Shown: positions 1 to 6,681 of the stretch, one piece after another
Layout of the letters: each line of letters starts with the position of its first letter
Position numbering within the stretch: position 1 is the stretch's first letter
DNA from: Bacilli bacterium
GTDB taxonomy: Bacteria > Bacillota_I > Bacilli_A > RFN20 > CAG-826
Assembly (NCBI GenBank): GCA_017551465.1
Contig: JAFZLN010000032.1
Coordinates: forward strand, 1-13,971
DNA length: 13,971 nt
Direction of reading: 5' to 3'
Notes under the pieces: generated by a model
Seen by the model: the letters and a program-made list of their open reading frames with translations, nothing else
The model's database searches: none
What the model was told of the DNA's origin: nothing
Translations under genes and position numbers: made by a program

Positions 1-37
1 AAAATATATCGAATCACAAGGGGAATAATAATTGCTG

Positions 38-57
38 TTCTCCTTAAGAAAGGGGAA
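38..57 (+). promoter_or_regulatory. Hairpin covering the tnpB ribosome-binding site
   Basis: TTCTCCTT (38-45) pairs with AAGGGGAA (50-57) around an AAGA loop. This makes an 8-bp stem with one T-G wobble that buries the AAGGGG Shine-Dalgarno sequence directly before the ATG at 59. IS200/IS605 elements are known to limit transposition-protein translation by hiding ribosome-binding sites. It could instead be part of the element's left-end hairpin. The pairing is seen; the function is inferred. Confidence 0.45.
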
Positions 58-58
58 T

Positions 59-1219
59 ATGATTAGAAAAGCCTATAAATATCGTATCTATCCTAATAAT
101 GCGCAAAAAGTATTCTGTGCTAAGTGTTTTGGGTGTGTACGTTTCTTTTATTATAAGTGTCTTACTGATATGAATGAGACATACAAAACAACAGGAAAAA
201 TCAAGAATATTACTCCTGCTTCATATAAGGAAGATTATTCATTTTTAAAAGAAGTTGATTCTTTGGCTTTAAGTAATGCTCAATTAAATAGAAATACCGC
301 TTTTAAAGCTTTCTTTTCTCATAGATCAGGTTTTCCTAAGTTTAAAAGTAAAAGAAATGATCAAAGCTATACAACCAACATGATAAACGGAAATATTAAG
401 TTTTCTAATAACGATAGATACATCTCTATTCCTAAATGTCCTCGTATCAGAATTAAAAAACATCGAGACTTTATCGGTACGATTAAATCTATTACTGTTT
501 CTATGACTACTGATAACAAATACTATATTTCTTTATTAGTTGAAACCGATGTCGAACCATTAAAGGAATCTAATACCTCTATTGGTTTAGATTTAGGTCT
601 AAAAGAGTTAATTGTTGATTCTAATGGGAAGAAATATAAAAACCATAAGTATCTAACTAAATCACAGAATAAACTTGCTAAAGAACAAAGAAAACTCTCT
701 AAGATGGTTAAAGGTAGTAGTAATAGAAATAAACAACGAATCAAAGTTGCTAAGTTACATAAGCATATTCAAAACCAAAGAAATGATTATCTCCATAAAC
801 TTTCAAAGAAGATCATTGATGAAAACCAAATCATTTGTATTGAAGACTTGAAAGTAAAGAACATGGAACAAAACCATAAACTGGCTAGAAGTATCGTTGA
901 TGCTTCCTGGTCAAGATTTGTTTCTATGCTCATTTATAAAGCTGATTGGTATGGTAGAAAAGTAATAAAAGTTCCTTCTACTTATCCATCTAGCCAATTA
1001 TGCTCTAAGTGTTCTTATAAAAACTCTATCACTAGAGACCTCGCTATTAGGAGATGGACTTGTCCTAAATGTGGATCTATTCATGATAGAGATATAAACG
1101 CTGCGAAAAATATTCTAAGTAAGGGAATTGAAACACTTACAAAGGATAGGACACATCCGGATAGCTTGTTTATGCTTGGCTCATTAGAGTCATCGAGCAA
1201 GAAGCCCCCACTTCTTTAA
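59..1219 (+). CDS. tnpB: IS200/IS605-family TnpB RNA-guided nuclease (OrfB)
   Basis: This 386-residue TnpB is an omega-RNA-guided DNA nuclease of the family ancestral to Cas12. In IS200/IS605 elements it cuts donor sites and so favours retention of the element. The RuvC triad is visible: the Asp of GLDLG, the Glu of CIEDLKVKNM and the Asp of HDRDINAAKNI. The zinc ribbon CSKC...CPKC lies between the second and third motifs, and the N-terminal YRIYPN strand is intact. The length is normal for the family and no frameshift is seen, so the protein is probably active. I start at the ATG at 59, which has AAGGGG six bases upstream; an in-frame upstream start at 32 would add nine residues that do not belong to the family. 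The stop codon lies inside the right-end hairpin. No tnpA is present in the visible flank. ATA isoleucine codons appear commoner than in most neighbours, as expected of a mobile gene. Confidence 0.95.
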   Translation: MIRKAYKYRIYPNNAQKVFCAKCFGCVRFFYYKCLTDMNETYKTTGKIKNITPASYKEDYSFLKEVDSLALSNAQLNRNTAFKAFFSHRSGFPKFKSKRNDQSYTTNMINGNIKFSNNDRYISIPKCPRIRIKKHRDFIGTIKSITVSMTTDNKYYISLLVETDVEPLKESNTSIGLDLGLKELIVDSNGKKYKNHKYLTKSQNKLAKEQRKLSKMVKGSSNRNKQRIKVAKLHKHIQNQRNDYLHKLSKKIIDENQIICIEDLKVKNMEQNHKLARSIVDASWSRFVSMLIYKADWYGRKVIKVPSTYPSSQLCSKCSYKNSITRDLAIRRWTCPKCGSIHDRDINAAKNILSKGIETLTKDRTHPDSLFMLGSLESSSKKPPLL

Positions 1220-1237
1220 GTGGTGGGAGTATGTCAC
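1060..1237 (+). ncRNA. Probable omega-RNA (TnpB guide RNA scaffold) at the tnpB 3' end
   Basis: In characterised TnpB elements the guide RNA comes from the 3' end of tnpB plus the right end, and the guide is read from flanking DNA immediately past the element. Here that would be the sequence starting at 1238. The gene, the hairpin and the element end are all in the expected order. The 5' limit given is a rough family expectation, not something the sequence fixes. Confidence 0.45.
1205..1237 (+). repeat. IS200/IS605 right end: bulged hairpin and terminal TCAC
   Basis: CCCCCACTT (1205-1213) pairs with AAGTGGTGGG (1218-1227) around a CTTT loop, with a single unpaired T at 1224. A 9-bp stem with one bulged T is the structure that the TnpA HUH transposase recognises at IS200/IS605 ends. 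Ten bases later comes TCAC (1234-1237), the expected 3' cleavage tetranucleotide. The tnpB stop TAA (1217-1219) sits in the loop and descending arm. The host gene begins six bases on, at 1243. The exact boundary is inferred because the left end is not identifiable in the window. Confidence 0.75.
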
Positions 1238-1242
1238 GCTTT

Positions 1243-1674
1243 CTAGATTGTTTCGCCATTTAAAATTGGTTTAAGAAATTTCATTGTGTTTTCACTTAAG
1301 ACTTCATTTAATAAATAGCCGAATGTCGTAATTACTTCTTTTTCGTCTATTAAAGAAATCGCAGTGTAATGTAATTCTAAATAGTCTTTATCATTGAGAT
1401 TAGTAATATACGCTCTAAACCATGGATTATTTTCATTAAAGGCATTGATGAGATATAAGTTATCATATGTTCTTTCAATGACATCAAATGTTAAGAATAA
1501 ATGAATAGTGCCTGCTTTATAGGCTACAAAACGACAATATACAGTATTAATAAAATATTGTTTCGCAGTTAACTGGGTATGGAAAGTAATGGATTCGGCT
1601 TTCTCTTCTTCGACTTGTAAACCGATTTTTTCACCATATTTTAATAATTGTTCTTTTAAGTTTGAAAGATTCAT
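1243..1674 (-). CDS. YbjN-like small protein
   Basis: This is a 143-residue soluble protein with no signal peptide or membrane segment. The central pattern, hydrophobic strands followed by LYLINAFNENNPWFRAYI (about 73-90) and an acidic hairpin plus strand NDKDYLELHYTAIS, resembles the YbjN / type III secretion chaperone-like fold, in which a 'lN..n....a.l' helix precedes a three-strand sheet. That assignment rests on pattern only; function in this family is mostly unknown. I chose the third ATG: AAGGAG at 1684-1689 lies nine bases upstream of it, but directly abuts the ATG twelve bases further out. The IS right end lies six bases past the stop, so the last residues could have been altered by the insertion. 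The gene diverges from the glycosyltransferase at 1759. Confidence 0.7.
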   Translation of the reverse strand: MNLSNLKEQLLKYGEKIGLQVEEEKAESITFHTQLTAKQYFINTVYCRFVAYKAGTIHLFLTFDVIERTYDNLYLINAFNENNPWFRAYITNLNDKDYLELHYTAISLIDEKEVITTFGYLLNEVLSENTMKFLKPILNGETI

Positions 1675-1704
1675 AGAATACATCTCCTTATTAAGCGTGA
1701 AATA

Positions 1705-1734
1705 ATTATAGCACATTTAACTTTTATTAAATGT
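1705..1734 (-). promoter_or_regulatory. Promoter with candidate operator for the YbjN-like gene
   Basis: On the minus strand a perfect TATAAT (1705-1710) lies upstream of the gene. Just behind it is an exact 8-bp inverted repeat, ACATTTAA (1713-1720) and TTAAATGT (1727-1734), separated by 6 bp. The repeat occupies the spacer and -35 position, and no good -35 hexamer is present. This could be an operator or activator site. Because it is all A/T apart from the ends, chance is a real alternative. Confidence 0.4.
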
Positions 1735-1744
1735 CCTACTTGTG

Positions 1745-1758
1745 TAAAATAGGTGGGT
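1745..1758 (+). promoter_or_regulatory. -10 element giving a near-leaderless start for the glycosyltransferase
   Basis: TAAAAT (1745-1750) ends eight bases before the ATG at 1759. Transcription starting about seven bases after a -10 box would begin within a few bases of the ATG. AGGTGG at 1751-1756 is too close to the ATG to act as a normal Shine-Dalgarno. No convincing -35 is seen. Confidence 0.35.
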
Positions 1759-2460
1759 ATGAAATTAAGTATTGTCGTTCCTTGCTATAACGAAAGCAAA
1801 GATATTGCTAAAAATAGTGAGACTATCAGAAACTATTTAGACACTATTAAACAAGATTACGAACTAATCTTAGTCAATGATGGTAGTAAAGATAACACTA
1901 AGGAAATAATTGAATCTATTCCTGGTGTTAAAGCTTTATCATATGAACCAAACCGCGGTAAAGGTGGTGCGGTTAAATATGGTATTGAAAATGCCACTGG
2001 CGATTATGTCTTGTTTATGGATGCTGACTTATCCACCAACTTAGAAGCAGTAAAAAGATATATTGAAATAGCCCCTAACTATGACATGGTTATCGGTAGC
2101 AGACACGCTAAAGACAGTGTCATCAAAAAGAAGCAACCAGCCTTGAGAGTGTTTATCGGTTGGTGCTGCCGTAAACTTGTTAATATGAAGTTCCATCTCC
2201 ACTTTAAAGATACACAATGTGGCTTTAAAGCCATGAGAACAGATATCGCTAAAAAGATTGTTAGCAAACAAGTCGTTAATAACTTTGCCTTTGATGTTGA
2301 ATACTTATATATCGCTAAGTTAAACAACTTGTCCATCTATGAAATGGGCGTTATTTGGGCGGATGATCGTGGTAGTACAGTTTCACCATTAAAATCATCC
2401 ATTAAGTTCTTTAAGGACTTATCATTTATTAAAAAACATAAGAAGACTTATTTGTTTTAA
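1759..2460 (+). CDS. Family 2 glycosyltransferase, ALG5/DPM1-like (polyprenyl-phosphate sugar synthase)
   Basis: This 233-residue GT-A glycosyltransferase is expected to transfer glucose, mannose or a similar sugar from a nucleotide donor to a polyprenyl phosphate at the inner membrane face, making the lipid-linked donor used outside the membrane. The motifs are in order: SIVVPCYNE (4-12), the nucleotide-binding NDGSKDNT (40-47), NRGKGGAVKYG (65-75), the metal-binding DAD (88-90), DTQCGFKAM (151-159) and FAFDVE (176-181). The last two are typical of the ALG5/DPM1 branch. There is no N-terminal anchor and no C-terminal membrane helices, so it resembles DPM1 more than GtrB/ArnC types. I use the ATG at 1759; a GTG two codons upstream is possible but has no spacing for a ribosome site. 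It is followed by a strong terminator, so it is probably monocistronic. The donor sugar cannot be read from sequence. Confidence 0.88.
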   Translation: MKLSIVVPCYNESKDIAKNSETIRNYLDTIKQDYELILVNDGSKDNTKEIIESIPGVKALSYEPNRGKGGAVKYGIENATGDYVLFMDADLSTNLEAVKRYIEIAPNYDMVIGSRHAKDSVIKKKQPALRVFIGWCCRKLVNMKFHLHFKDTQCGFKAMRTDIAKKIVSKQVVNNFAFDVEYLYIAKLNNLSIYEMGVIWADDRGSTVSPLKSSIKFFKDLSFIKKHKKTYLF

Positions 2461-2485
2461 TGAGATTCTTAAAAGATGGTTAACA

Positions 2486-2511
2486 AAGAAGGAGCGAAAG
2501 CTTCTTTTTTT
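2486..2511 (+). terminator. Intrinsic terminator after the ALG5-like glycosyltransferase
   Basis: AAGAAGGAGC (2486-2495) pairs with GCTTCTTTTT (2500-2509) around a GAAA tetraloop, with two G-T wobbles, and runs into an uninterrupted T tract. It lies 25 bases past the stop codon at 2460. Confidence 0.85.
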
Positions 2512-2565
2512 GTATAAGTGCGGTTGAAGTAAACCAAAACGGATAAATTGTAAAAAACGGTTTAA

Positions 2566-2610
2566 TATAATTGCATTTATCTAGGTAAAATGTTATATTA
2601 TTAGTGGGTG
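2566..2610 (+). promoter_or_regulatory. Probable promoter and weak ribosome site of the DUF4143 ATPase gene
   Basis: TTGCAT (2571-2576), 17 bp, then TATATT (2594-2599) fits a sigma-A promoter starting near 2606. An overlapping TATAAT at 2566-2571 is an alternative -10 without a good -35. GGTG at 2607-2610 is a weak Shine-Dalgarno seven bases before the ATG at 2618. Two AAAACGG direct repeats (2536-2542 and 2554-2560) lie just upstream with no known meaning. Confidence 0.4.
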
Positions 2611-2617
2611 ATTGATT

Positions 2618-3850
2618 ATGAAACTGTTTCGAAGAGAAAAATACCTTTCAAAAATAAGAGGTTTTTATCATGATTTTGACATTATTAAAGTCATAACTGG
2701 TGTTAGAAGATGTGGCAAATCATCAATACTACAAATCATAAGTGAAGAACTGATTGAAAGCGGCATTGACGAGAAGAACATTATTTACATTAATTTAGAT
2801 AAAAAAGGTTACAAAAGCATTAGAACAGCTGACGAACTAGAAATGATAATTGACGAACTTGCTATAAAAGCTAGTGGAAGCAAATATCTTTTCATTGATG
2901 AAATTCAAAATGTTAAGGGTTTTGAGACACTTATCAATGGTTATAGGGAAGAAGGAGACTATTCTATCTTTATTACTGGTAGCAATTCATACCTATTAAG
3001 CGGTGAACTAGTAACTAAATTGACTGGCAGATATTTAGAATTCGAAATCTATACACTTAGCTTTGATGAGTACCTTGATATGAAAAGCTTCTATAAAATG
3101 CCAATTGAACAAAACCTATCTCTTGAATTAGAAAAGTATATTAACGAGGGAGGTTTTCCAAGAACATTATTCTTTGAGACACTCCGCGATAAAAGGACAT
3201 ATGTTGAAGGCATCGTTAACGAAATATTTGTGAAAGATGTTAAAAAAAGAGTAATTATTAAAAATAAGCCTTTGTTTGATATTGTTAGAAACTACGTCAT
3301 AAATAACTATGGCTGCACTACTAGCATTAATAATATAATCAGGGGACTAAAAAATAACGGATTGTCGATAAGCAAACCAACTCTTCTAAATTACATGAGA
3401 TATTTAGTTGATGCCAAATTACTCTATGAATGCGATAGATTCGATATGAAGTCAAAAAGAATGCTTTCTGGCGAGAAAAAATACTATTTGGCAGACCTTT
3501 CTCTATCCTTTGTTACAAACCCAGATAGTAGAATCAATTATGGCCCTGCTCTAGAAAATATTGTTTATATATATGCCAAATCTTTTGGGTACGATGTGTC
3601 TGTTGGAAGAATTGGGAAACTTGAATGCGACTTTATTCTAAAAGATAAAGAATTATCTTACTCATATATTCAAGTAGCATATTCAATCATGGCGAGCATT
3701 GAAACCGAAAACAGGGAGTATGGTCCACTTGAAAAAATACATGATAATTATCCAAAATATGTTCTAACTACTGATTTTTTAATTCAAAGAAGGAACGGCA
3801 TCATACACGCTAATCTTATAGATTTCATTAGAAACAAGAATCATTTTTAG
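2618..3850 (+). CDS. AAA-family ATPase with DUF4143 C-terminal domain
   Basis: This 410-residue protein belongs to the widespread AAA_14/DUF4143 family, whose cellular role is not settled. The N-terminal ATPase has Walker A GVRRCGKSS (28-36), Walker B LFIDEIQ (91-97), sensor-type FITGSNS (118-124) and the TGR(Y/F) motif (136-138). A winged-helix-like section around 225-275 is followed by a C-terminal DUF4143 region with a nuclease-like signature: Glu in ALEN (313), ECDF (336-339) and IQVAYS (351-356). The usual Lys of the E-D-ExK pattern is missing, so cleavage activity is doubtful. An upstream TTG at 2612 is possible, but I prefer the ATG at 2618. No toxin, antitoxin or restriction partner flanks it. 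ATA isoleucine codons look more frequent than in the neighbouring genes, suggesting acquisition by transfer. It overlaps the opposing methyltransferase by 4 bp at their 3' ends. Confidence 0.9.
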   Translation: MKLFRREKYLSKIRGFYHDFDIIKVITGVRRCGKSSILQIISEELIESGIDEKNIIYINLDKKGYKSIRTADELEMIIDELAIKASGSKYLFIDEIQNVKGFETLINGYREEGDYSIFITGSNSYLLSGELVTKLTGRYLEFEIYTLSFDEYLDMKSFYKMPIEQNLSLELEKYINEGGFPRTLFFETLRDKRTYVEGIVNEIFVKDVKKRVIIKNKPLFDIVRNYVINNYGCTTSINNIIRGLKNNGLSISKPTLLNYMRYLVDAKLLYECDRFDMKSKRMLSGEKKYYLADLSLSFVTNPDSRINYGPALENIVYIYAKSFGYDVSVGRIGKLECDFILKDKELSYSYIQVAYSIMASIETENREYGPLEKIHDNYPKYVLTTDFLIQRRNGIIHANLIDFIRNKNHF

Positions 3851-4923
3851 AAAGAGTTTTTGGCGATCAAATTAAGAAGTGATTTATCACTTAATAATTT
3901 AGACAAATCATCCTCGTTGTTAATGACGAGGTTTTTTGTTTTTTGATAATAACTATTAATGACTCTATCAGTGACTGTTTTAGCCTTTTGATAGTTGTTG
4001 TCCCCTAAACCCTCTAATGATTCCTCAATTAAAGTAATCATGCATCTACGCAGCATAGCGATAAGAGATGTTTCTAGCCAGCAATCAATATCTTTATGTA
4101 TACGTTTTAGTTGAATATATAAGTCTAAACCATCTTCAGGCGTATGCCATAAGTCAGCGAAGATATAATCATACTTATTATTCTTACTAACATATGTAAT
4201 TGCATCATCTTTGATGATGGTAATCTTGTTCTTATTAATAAAATGTGGGAACAACAATGTATTAAATAAGTTAATAATGTTTTGATCTTTTTCAACGATA
4301 GTGATGTGCTTAACTTCTGGCTTTAAGACCATCATAAATGGCACATAACCCATACCTAAGCCAAGAACAAGAACATTGCCCTTTCCTTTAGCGATAAATG
4401 GCTTCATCGTTTCTATTTCGTTTGGATTAAGAGACATCCAAATATTATTGCCTTCGCATAAGGCGAGATAAGAGAATGGTTTATTAAAATAACCGATTGC
4501 ACTATATTCTTTATAGTCTTTAGTGACACTTATTTCGTCATAAGCAAATGTTTGATATGGTTCATAATCAATCATTCTTATGGCATATTGTTTATATTTA
4601 CCAGTGGCTTTAATCCTAGAAACATATTCATTGTTTAAATACTCTTTTGGCTCCAAACATTTAATACGTTCAGTGCAGAATTCAGTTAAGATGGTATCTA
4701 GTTCTTCATCTCTTTCGATATTAAATTCACCACAAATTATCGCGGTCATCGCTTCCGCTTCAGAGTGGCCTTTTTTAACAAAGTAATTAATCTTTTCTTT
4801 AGAGAAGAAATCAGTATAACTATTTACTTCGTTAAATAAACCCGCGATCCAGGTGTTGATTTGGTTAATGCGGATTATTTCATCTATTTTGGTTTTTAAT
4901 GTGGGATTATTAGTGATTTTCAT
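3847..4923 (-). CDS. Class I SAM-dependent methyltransferase-like protein (spermidine-synthase-like fold)
   Basis: This 358-residue cytoplasmic protein carries a Rossmann-type SAM-binding core in its middle: glycine-rich VLVLGLGMGY (184-193), acidic strand end TIVEKD (208-213), IIKDDAITY (236-244) and YDYIFADLW (251-259). This order resembles the spermidine synthase / SpeE-like branch of class I methyltransferases. The N-terminal 140 residues are mainly helical, rich in charged residues and not recognised; the C-terminal 80 residues are also helical. No polyamine genes are nearby, so the substrate is unknown and an aminopropyltransferase role is not supported. Upstream GAGAT is a poor ribosome site, but no better start is seen. 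The gene diverges from the membrane protein at 5014 and meets the ATPase gene tail to tail with a 4-bp overlap. Confidence 0.72.
   Translation of the reverse strand: MKITNNPTLKTKIDEIIRINQINTWIAGLFNEVNSYTDFFSKEKINYFVKKGHSEAEAMTAIICGEFNIERDEELDTILTEFCTERIKCLEPKEYLNNEYVSRIKATGKYKQYAIRMIDYEPYQTFAYDEISVTKDYKEYSAIGYFNKPFSYLALCEGNNIWMSLNPNEIETMKPFIAKGKGNVLVLGLGMGYVPFMMVLKPEVKHITIVEKDQNIINLFNTLLFPHFINKNKITIIKDDAITYVSKNNKYDYIFADLWHTPEDGLDLYIQLKRIHKDIDCWLETSLIAMLRRCMITLIEESLEGLGDNNYQKAKTVTDRVINSYYQKTKNLVINNEDDLSKLLSDKSLLNLIAKNSF
3912..3944 (+). terminator. Terminator of the DUF4143 ATPase gene, inside the opposing methyltransferase gene
   Basis: CCTCGT (3912-3917) and ACGAGG (3926-3931) form a 6-bp stem with an 8-base loop, followed by TTTTTTG and then TTTTTT. 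It reads as a plus-strand intrinsic terminator about 60 bases past the ATPase stop. It lies wholly within the minus-strand coding sequence, where it encodes the KTKNLVINNEDD region (328-339) of the methyltransferase. Confidence 0.7.
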
Positions 4924-4952
4924 GATTTAATTCTATCTCAGTTTACTAACTA

Positions 4953-4981
4953 ATAGATGAAAAATTAATTTTTTAATCTAT
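4953..4981. promoter_or_regulatory. Palindrome in the divergent promoter region
   Basis: A perfect 14-bp palindrome, AAAAATTAATTTTT (4960-4973), is nested in outer arms ATAGAT (4953-4958) and ATCTAT (4976-4981). It lies between the divergent starts at 4923 and 5014, and its right arm overlaps the TATAAT at 4979-4984 that serves the plus gene. It may be a shared operator. The core is entirely A/T, so DNA curvature or chance could also explain it. Confidence 0.35.
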
Positions 4982-4984
4982 AAT
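4979..4984 (+). promoter_or_regulatory. -10 element upstream of the YpmS-like gene
   Basis: A perfect TATAAT lies 29 bases before the ATG at 5014, which leaves room for a leader holding the GAGGA ribosome site at 5001-5005. No clear -35 hexamer is present at the right distance. Confidence 0.45.
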
Positions 4985-5013
4985 AGGTTATACCATACTT
5001 GAGGAATCCATTT

Positions 5014-6681
5014 ATGAAAAAGTTTTTTAGAGGTTTAATCATTACTTTAGTCGTTCTCATCATTTTACCAATCGCTTTGGTGTTCATTTTCTTATTTGAT
5101 ACAGGCAAGATGAAAGTCACTTATGATGATAACTTCCAAATGGAAAAATGGTCTCAAGCTTTAGTGGTGGATTCTTTAGATAACACTGAAACACAAAAGA
5201 AAGCTAAATTCACCGTGACCGAAGCGGATATTAATAACATGCTTTATTCTGGTATTAAGGATAATACTCAAATCCAAAAGTATCTCACACAGTTCGCTAT
5301 TGATATCCAAGAAGATGCTTATACATTAAATGTTTCTGGTAAGTTCTATTTCTTTGAAACAAGAGCAAAATTAACCGCGAAATTAAGCAAAGATGAAATC
5401 GATGGCAAAAACGCTTTTATCTTAAGTGTGGATAAGATGTCTGTTGGAAGACTTACCCAATTAAAACCAATCGTTATGTTCTTCTTAAATAGATTCTTAA
5501 CAGATGATACATTAGATGCTTTAACCGCGAATATTAAATTACATACTGATTTAGCCAATTCTCGTTTATATATTTACACTGAAGATTTAAGAGACATGAT
5601 TAATCAAGGCATTGGTGGTGGTTCAGGAACTTCTGATTTCTACTTTGCCTTTATTAACGACTTCTTAGATATGAACCTAGTGACATTTGATTTCTATGGT
5701 GGTGATTCCTTAACTGTTGATGTCAACTTAGAACCATTAACCGGTAATGATTATGACGCTAGCGCGGGTGATAATGTCTATTATCCAATGCACTATGAAG
5801 ATACAACCACTAAACTCACCATTAATGGTGAACAAAAACAATTATCGCTCAATGTTATTAGAGAAGCCGTGACCTATTTAATGAATGAGGGTGAAATTAC
5901 TCCCGCTAACGTAGCCCCAGTCAGTTCTTACCTATTTGAAGGTGCTAATGGTAGTAACGTCCCAAGCTGTGATTTATCTAAGATTGGCGTTCTTGCCCCA
6001 GATACTTATCCAGGTTTTGCTTTAGTGCCTGCTTCCTCTATTGATGATATGCTTAAAAACGCTGTCAGTAGTTTTGATAGTTATTCCACTGACTTATCAA
6101 TCAATAGCTTCAATATTGCATCTTTAAAAGAAAGCGATATTAATCTCTTCTTAAAATCACAAAGCTGCTTTGGTATGAAATATTTCTTATCAAGAGAAGT
6201 TAGTGAAGGTGACTATAAAGTTAACTACATTGCCTTAGATAATGCCTATATGAATATTTATGGTAATGACGCAATCATTTCCATTGGTTTAAATATCAAT
6301 GGTTTGGAAACAATCATCACCTTAAAAATGGTTATTGATCCAGAAAATCATGACACCAGCAAATTAGTGTATAAAGCTGATAAGGTTTACTTTGGTAAAG
6401 AAAGTGAAAACTTAGCCATTAGTAATGACACTAAAGATGTCATCTTTGAAGCACTTGCAGAAGCCGTTAATCAATCTTCCTTCAAGTTTGATAGACAAGG
6501 TAAAATGACTATTTCATTTGATGCCTTAGTGACAACCGCCGCTAATAGTGTGGACACGTCCACTCCAATCGGTTTAGCCTATAAATCATTCTTACAAAAT
6601 AGTGCTGATTTCTCAGTGGAAGTTGATGGTAACGCAGTTACTGATAACTCTTCTATTAAGATCGTGGCTTCTCGTCACTAA
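5014..6681 (+). CDS. Membrane-anchored extracytoplasmic protein with two YpmS/DUF2140-like modules
   Basis: This is a 555-residue protein with a positively charged MKKFFRG start and one hydrophobic helix (about 7-29), no lipobox and no LPXTG, so it is probably held by its N-terminus with the rest outside. The segment 66-165 follows the YpmS (DUF2140) plan: FTVTEADINNML, a strand-rich stretch YTLNVSGKFYFF, then ILSVDKMSVGRL and a helix. A second segment, 366-483, repeats the order: FNIASLKESDINLFL, MNIYGNDAIISIG, then VYKADKVYFGK and a helix. This suggests an internal duplication, linked by a Gly/Asp-rich middle (200-340). YpmS itself is about 190 residues and of unknown function. GAGGA eight bases before the ATG at 5014 fixes the start over an upstream TTG at 4999. 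The YpmS relation is pattern-based. The gene overlaps the opposing phosphatase by 4 bp. Confidence 0.65.
   Translation: MKKFFRGLIITLVVLIILPIALVFIFLFDTGKMKVTYDDNFQMEKWSQALVVDSLDNTETQKKAKFTVTEADINNMLYSGIKDNTQIQKYLTQFAIDIQEDAYTLNVSGKFYFFETRAKLTAKLSKDEIDGKNAFILSVDKMSVGRLTQLKPIVMFFLNRFLTDDTLDALTANIKLHTDLANSRLYIYTEDLRDMINQGIGGGSGTSDFYFAFINDFLDMNLVTFDFYGGDSLTVDVNLEPLTGNDYDASAGDNVYYPMHYEDTTTKLTINGEQKQLSLNVIREAVTYLMNEGEITPANVAPVSSYLFEGANGSNVPSCDLSKIGVLAPDTYPGFALVPASSIDDMLKNAVSSFDSYSTDLSINSFNIASLKESDINLFLKSQSCFGMKYFLSREVSEGDYKVNYIALDNAYMNIYGNDAIISIGLNINGLETIITLKMVIDPENHDTSKLVYKADKVYFGKESENLAISNDTKDVIFEALAEAVNQSSFKFDRQGKMTISFDALVTTAANSVDTSTPIGLAYKSFLQNSADFSVEVDGNAVTDNSSIKIVASRH

Noticed and set aside
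1205..1227. Intrinsic terminator at the end of tnpB
   Set aside because: The hairpin has a bulged T and no T tract on either strand, which fits an IS200/IS605 end rather than a terminator.
2041..2336. Minus-strand frames opposite the ALG5-like glycosyltransferase
   Set aside because: They overlap each other and a well-supported enzyme, with no start signals.
3847..4923. Spermidine synthase as a specific call for the methyltransferase-like gene
   Set aside because: The SAM-binding core fits the broader fold, but the N-terminal half is unlike SpeE and no polyamine genes are nearby.
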